NCBI RefSeq assembly: GCF_000720425.1
Contig: NZ_JOAJ01000008.1
Span: forward strand, 124,001-188,000
Length of the DNA stretch: 64,000 nucleotides
Origin: Nocardia rhamnosiphila NBRC 108938
Lineage (GTDB): Bacteria > Actinomycetota > Actinomycetes > Mycobacteriales > Mycobacteriaceae
Direction: 5' to 3'
Every line of letters begins with the position of its first letter. Within the stretch, counting starts at the first letter, position 1. A program made the translations under genes and the position numbers. The notes under the pieces were generated by a model, which saw nothing but the letters and a program-made list of their open reading frames with translations, was not told the DNA's origin and did no database searches. This document shows, piece by piece, positions 60,305-64,000 of the stretch.

Positions 60305-60754
60305 TCAGGCCGAGATCGTGCCGCTGTAGACGGTGAAACCTTGCCCCTTGGATTGGCATCCGAAGCTGCCGTGGAACCCTACATCGCAGCGCGCGCCGGC
60401 GTGCTCGACGTAGGGCCCCCACGTGCCCACTCCGGTTTTGACGTCGCTGATCTGCGGGTTCCCGCCGGGGAGCGTGTACGGCGTGCCACCGTCGAAGGTC
60501 GGGTGCGCGGGCAGCCACGACTGGTCGATGACGATCTCGTTCGTCTGCAACGGGATCGGTAGGAAGCGGTATTGGAGGCGGGCGGGTTGCGCGATATCGC
60601 AGCCGACCGTTCCGTCTCCGTAGATGGCGCAGCTGAAGGTTCCGGCGGTGAAGTGAACGGTGTCCGCTTCGGCGTGGGCAGTCGCGGTCAGGAGTAGGGG
60701 CGCCAGTCCAGCGGCTGCCAGCACGCCGGCTGCTCTCGTCATCATTCGCTTCAT
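60305..60754 (-). CDS. secreted hypothetical protein
   Basis: This 149-residue protein has a signal peptide (GVLAAAGLAPLLLTATAHA with cleavage near AHA-EA) and a mature domain of about 120 residues with four Cys (CAIYGDGTVGCD, ARCDVGFHGSFGCQ) likely to form two disulphides. I recognise no named family, though similar small exported proteins are frequent in nocardiae. ATG at 60754 follows GAAGGAG. It lies downstream of the 16-bp imperfect palindrome GTGTTTCGCGAGACAC (60794-60809), a possible operator. Confidence 0.75.
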   Translation of the reverse strand: MKRMMTRAAGVLAAAGLAPLLLTATAHAEADTVHFTAGTFSCAIYGDGTVGCDIAQPARLQYRFLPIPLQTNEIVIDQSWLPAHPTFDGGTPYTLPGGNPQISDVKTGVGTWGPYVEHAGARCDVGFHGSFGCQSKGQGFTVYSGTISA

Positions 60755-61067
60755 TCGGAACTCCTTCGGGTACGAATTCGGAACTACCGTCGAGTGTTTC
60801 GCGAGACACTAGTCGTTCGTTTCGGAGAATAAAGGAGTTTCGGCTCGAAGCGATCGCGCGCGATGGAGGCGTGGCCACAATCTTCGGCGCAGCGAACCAC
60901 GGCCGTCGGTTCGTATACGGCCCGAGGGGCGAGCCGACGCCCGGGGGTCACGTCCGGCCGCGGAGTTCCGAGGTCCGATCGCCGGTGGTAGGAGTCGAAT
61001 GGGTGAGGAGTCGGTCGCCGGGCCCCCATTCCGACCGGCGGGGCAATCCGTGGCGGACGGGCTGCGA
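60755..61067. other. intergenic region with an imperfect palindrome
   Basis: GTGTTTCGCGAGACAC at 60794-60809 is a 16-bp inverted repeat with one mismatched pair, 40 bp upstream of the secreted protein gene. Nothing else is supported. Confidence 0.5.
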
Positions 61068-61634
61068 TCAGCTGCGGCCGGCAGTGCGACGTGGATGGTC
61101 GAGAACCGCGCGCCAGGCGGCTTCCCATGGAAACAGATCCAGGTAGCTCTCGCCCGTCCCGGGTTCGTGCTGCTCGTCACCGGCCAGCACCGTAACCCCC
61201 CAATCGGACAGGTTTCGCCTCGCCACCTGCACTGCCGGAAAACTCATCTGCGCTCGGTTGGAGAACGGTACCGCCACCACCGGCAGCCCCTTGCCCACCG
61301 CTTCGACCAGTAGTCCGAGCGGCAGCGTATCGGAGATCCCGGTAGCCCATTTCGCCATGGAATTACAGGTGAGGGGTGCCGCGATCATGGCGTCGGCCGG
61401 CGGAAGGACGTCGGGTGTGCCGGGCTTTTTGTAGTGGCTGCGTACCGGGTGACCGGTCCGCTCTTCGAGCAGGTCGATATCGATGAACCCTCGGCCGTCC
61501 GGTGAGGCGATGACGCATACGTCCCAACCGTCGGCCTGCGCCAGGTCGACGAGCCGGGTGACGTGGCGGGCGGGCGGTGAGCCGGTGACGATGGCGTACA
61601 GGACCGGTTCTTTCCGCTCATTCACAACACCCAT
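61068..61634 (-). CDS. flavoprotein (EpiD/Dfp-type fold)
   Basis: This 188-residue protein matches the homo-oligomeric flavin-containing Cys decarboxylase-type flavoprotein fold: VLYAIVTGSPPARHVTRLVD, PADAMIAAPLTCNSMAKWAT and LPVVAVPFSNRAQMSFPAVQ are the characteristic segments. EpiD and Dfp decarboxylate Cys-containing substrates with FMN. The conserved active-site His of decarboxylases is not clearly present, so a reductase-like or unknown role is possible. ATG at 61634 gives the usual start. Confidence 0.78.
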   Translation of the reverse strand: MGVVNERKEPVLYAIVTGSPPARHVTRLVDLAQADGWDVCVIASPDGRGFIDIDLLEERTGHPVRSHYKKPGTPDVLPPADAMIAAPLTCNSMAKWATGISDTLPLGLLVEAVGKGLPVVAVPFSNRAQMSFPAVQVARRNLSDWGVTVLAGDEQHEPGTGESYLDLFPWEAAWRAVLDHPRRTAGRS

Positions 61635-61881
61635 GATGTCAGTCCAGAGCAGGGGAGGTCTCACGCCGTGACGGCCGCAACAACGTCCGGCCTGCAGCCG
61701 ACGACGCGTGGCAGCGCCGCACCGACGAATTCGGAAACGTTTGAATGAGTGTAGTGGGCCGACATTCACCGGGTTCGGCGCTCGGTACGGCGCAGGTCCG
61801 GTCGCCGGTGGTAATGGCGGCCCGGGGTGTGTCGGTACTGTCGGCTGTGTCGAGCACGACACAGCGAAAGGGTCAGTCGAT

Positions 61882-62019
61882 ATGAATTCGGGTTCCGCAG
61901 CAGCTATGGAAAATATTCGTCAGGGCTACCTCAACGGCGATCCTGTCGCCACCGCCCTCTTCATTCCCCTGTTCTTCATCGCGGGCGCGTTCGCGCTACT
62001 GCAGGGCCAGCCGTTCTGA
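61882..62019 (+). CDS. small membrane protein
   Basis: This 45-residue frame encodes a polar N-terminus (SAAAMENIRQGYLNGDP) followed by one membrane helix (VATALFIPLFFIAGAFALLQG). AAAGGG precedes the ATG at 61882 by about 12 bases. The clear topology makes it more likely to be real than chance, but no homologue is known to me. Confidence 0.45.
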   Translation: MNSGSAAAMENIRQGYLNGDPVATALFIPLFFIAGAFALLQGQPF

Positions 62020-62215
62020 GCGCACTTCATCAGAAGTAGCCGAGAACACCGGAGGTGGGCACGGGAACCGCGCCTTGCACGATGTCACGTGGGGCGCGGT
62101 TCACCGCCGAAACCCCGGGGCTCACCATGGGACTTTCGACAGTCTCGCCGACACCCGCGCCGGTAGGAGACAAATCTCCAAGTCGGTGAGTGGCGGCTCC
62201 GCACATACTCCATTC

Positions 62216-62599
62216 ATGAGCATCGAGCAGATCACCCCGAAACTGATCGTCGAGGGCGCCGACGCGGCGATCCGCTACTACACCGGCGTATTCGATGCCG
62301 CTCTTCAGCAGCGGCACGAGGCGGACGGCAGGGTGGTGTTCGCCGCGCTCGAACTTTCGTGCGGAGCCGTATTCGAGGTGAAGGACGCCGACGAGTTCGA
62401 TCACGACCCGCTGCGGCTCGGCGGGCGCGGACTTCTTCTCTCTGTGGTGTCGGCCGATCCGGACCGCCTCGCCCAACGGATGGCGGAGGCCGGCGGCGAG
62501 ATCGTGTTCGAGGTGGCGGATCAGCCGTACGGCGCGCGCCAAGGGCGGGTGCGGGATCCGTTCGGTCACGAGTGGATCGTCGGGAGGCCGATCCCGTAG
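62216..62599 (+). CDS. VOC family protein (PhnB-like)
   Basis: This 127-residue protein has the glyoxalase/VOC fold: ITPKLIVEGADAAIRYYTGVF, then EIVFEVADQPYGARQGRVRD and PFGHEWIVG at the end with the likely metal-site Glu. This pattern resembles PhnB-like proteins (DUF1428/glyoxalase). CATACT at 62204-62209 lies six bases before the ATG, giving a leaderless start. Function is unknown. It converges on the hydrolase gene with a 28-bp gap. Confidence 0.85.
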   Translation: MSIEQITPKLIVEGADAAIRYYTGVFDAALQQRHEADGRVVFAALELSCGAVFEVKDADEFDHDPLRLGGRGLLLSVVSADPDRLAQRMAEAGGEIVFEVADQPYGARQGRVRDPFGHEWIVGRPIP

Positions 62600-62627
62600 G
62601 ACCGGGGGTGCGCGCAGGGCTGTGAAG

Positions 62628-64000
62628 TCAGGGAAGTAGCAGGCCCCAGTAGATCGCCCAGCACACGAACCCTGTTCCGCCGACGACCACTACCGCCCAT
62701 CGGGTCCACGCCCCTTTCGACATTCCGGCCGGTGAGCGGGGCGTTCGCACAACGAGGTAGCCCAGCGCGACCACTGCGCACACGGCAACGATCTGCAATG
62801 CCAGCCACGGCAGGGTGCGGCCGAAGAGTAGAGGGCCGAAGGAGGTCGCGCGGCTGGTGAGGATATAGCCGAGCTGGACGACCGCGCCGACGATGCCGAT
62901 CACGGCCGTCGATATGAGTATGCGCGCGGGGCGCCGGTCCGGCAGCCGCCAGGCCCGGACCGTGCCGGTCAGCGCGTAGCCGCCGAACGCGAGCGCGATC
63001 ACGACCGTCAGCAGCAGGTTTGCGGGAGCCGATTCCCACCGGGCCACCGCTTCGAGGTCGCGCACCGGATGTCCTTGCACCGCAGGTGGATCGGCGCGCG
63101 GGAGGGAAGCCGAGCCGGGCAGCCCGTTGACCCACTCACCCATGAGTTCGCCGTATCCCGGCGCGAGGCCGGGCAGCTTGTCGAAGCCGTCGGTGGTCGG
63201 TTGCCCACTGTGCTGGGTGCCGGGCAGCGTGACCAGGGTGTAGTTCCTCTTCCCGGCGCGGTCGAACGCGGCCTGGAAACCGCGCAGGCTGTCACCCGGC
63301 GGGGTCAGCCGGTCCTTGTCGCCCCAGATGGCGAGGACCGGCTGCGTGATCTGTTCCAGCACCGGAATCGGGTCATAGTCGGCCTGCGCGAACAGCCCGG
63401 CGCCGACGAGCTGCCGGATCCCGTTGCGCGCCAGGATATCGACCATTGATCCGCGCACGCCCGCCGCGCCGAACCTGGTCTCGTTCGCCCAGGCCTGCTG
63501 CGCGGCCGGCGGCCCCGAGTTCGCGCCGATCGTGATCAGGAAGGCCGCGTCGGCCGATCGCGAAGCGGCGAGCGGCGCCACCCACCCGCCCTCGGACAAC
63601 CCCCACAGACCCACTCGGGCGGGATCGACCTCCGGTCGGCTCCGCAATGCGGCAAGACCTGCCAGCGCGTCGTCGGCCAGTAGCGAATAGTCGCGGTGCG
63701 CCGGTGTGTACCCCTCGGTCCGCTTGTCGTAGGCGAGCGCCACGATGCCCGCGCGGGCGAAAGCGTCGGCGGTGAGGTCGTAGTGGGCACTGCGGCCGTC
63801 GCCCGACCCGTGGACGAGGACGACGCCCGGCCGTCCGGCGGCGCCGGACGGCGCGTGGACGGTGCCGGTCGTCGTGGTGCCGTCGCCGCGAGTGAACGTG
63901 ATATCCACCGTGGTGGTGTCGTCTTGTGCGTGTGCGGGCGGTATTCCGTAGCAGACAGCGGCGATCACGGCGGCGGCGAAGAAAGCGATACGTCGAACGA
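62628..64000 (-). CDS. exported alpha/beta hydrolase with C-terminal membrane anchor (5' end beyond the window)
   Basis: This gene encodes an alpha/beta hydrolase with a C-terminal membrane anchor. The N-terminus is outside the window: in-frame codons from 64000 to 63968 continue a signal peptide (RRIAFFAAAVIAAVCYGIPP then AHA-QDD), so any GTG inside the window would cut it. The catalytic Ser is in GLWGLSEGGWVAP, the acid in WGDKDRLTPP and His in GTQHSGQ. Four membrane helices follow in the last 130 residues. It may act outside the membrane on esters or peptides. Confidence 0.82.
   Translation of the reverse strand, partial: VRRIAFFAAAVIAAVCYGIPPAHAQDDTTTVDITFTRGDGTTTTGTVHAPSGAAGRPGVVLVHGSGDGRSAHYDLTADAFARAGIVALAYDKRTEGYTPAHRDYSLLADDALAGLAALRSRPEVDPARVGLWGLSEGGWVAPLAASRSADAAFLITIGANSGPPAAQQAWANETRFGAAGVRGSMVDILARNGIRQLVGAGLFAQADYDPIPVLEQITQPVLAIWGDKDRLTPPGDSLRGFQAAFDRAGKRNYTLVTLPGTQHSGQPTTDGFDKLPGLAPGYGELMGEWVNGLPGSASLPRADPPAVQGHPVRDLEAVARWESAPANLLLTVVIALAFGGYALTGTVRAWRLPDRRPARILISTAVIGIVGAVVQLGYILTSRATSFGPLLFGRTLPWLALQIVAVCAVVALGYLVVRTPRSPAGMSKGAWTRWAVVVVGGTGFVCWAIYWGLLLP

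Overview
The window is a GC-rich actinobacterial chromosome segment, most likely from Nocardia or a close relative. Three observations support this: the order DUF4191 gene - small membrane genes - glnA matches the Mycobacterium tuberculosis Rv2219-Rv2219A-glnA1 neighbourhood, a class A beta-lactamase of the Nocardia type is present, and many genes appear to start leaderless, with a TANNNT -10 box 6-8 bases before the start codon. No rRNA, intact tRNA, CRISPR array, insertion sequence or prophage is visible.

Layout. 1-5.3 kb: an M20 peptidase (cut by the window edge), DUF4191, YrdB-like and RDD membrane genes, then glnA (type I glutamine synthetase) behind a near-perfect GlnR operator. 5.4-12.5 kb: a CHAP-domain hydrolase, small proteins, a YtrA-type GntR/ABC operon with its palindromic operator, and a TetR/methyltransferase pair. 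12.7-16.4 kb: a possible type VII secretion-associated cluster (YbaB/EbfC-like protein, two small proteins, and a 785-residue protein with an Asn-Pro-Pro-Ala repeat and an apparently inactive NlpC-like end), closed by a strong hairpin. 16.4-19.6 kb: the DUF4178-DUF4247-DUF350-spermidine synthase-like operon. 19.6-24.9 kb: an FAD monooxygenase, a receptor-type Ser/Thr kinase and a subtilase.

25.1-29.8 kb holds the most interesting unit: four tightly coupled genes encoding a winged-helix-like protein, a RecB/Cas4-type nuclease with an iron-sulphur cysteine pattern, an unrecognised 492-residue protein and a compact SF1 helicase. The promoter is leaderless and carries four 10-bp direct repeats. 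It reads as a split helicase-nuclease machine for DNA repair or defence; this is inference. 29.9-37.8 kb holds tailoring-type genes (ACAD-like oxygenase, antiporter, atypical P450, chorismate lyase-like enzyme, flavin-dependent halogenase, MetE-like protein) that may form a small aromatic natural-product cluster.

38-48.4 kb is catabolic and transport: a VOC protein, a CoA transferase, an alpha/beta hydrolase, a homogentisate dioxygenase-like enzyme, TetR regulators, a SulP transporter, an F420-type oxidoreductase and a shortened MDR dehydrogenase. 49-64 kb is mixed: a methyltransferase, a small P-loop kinase, a Pif1 helicase with a C-terminal BRCT domain, DIP1984 and DUF4272 proteins, a phytase-like gene remnant, a ketopantoate reductase-like/ArsR pair, a Nudix hydrolase, a beta-lactamase, a flavoprotein and a membrane-anchored hydrolase cut by the right edge.
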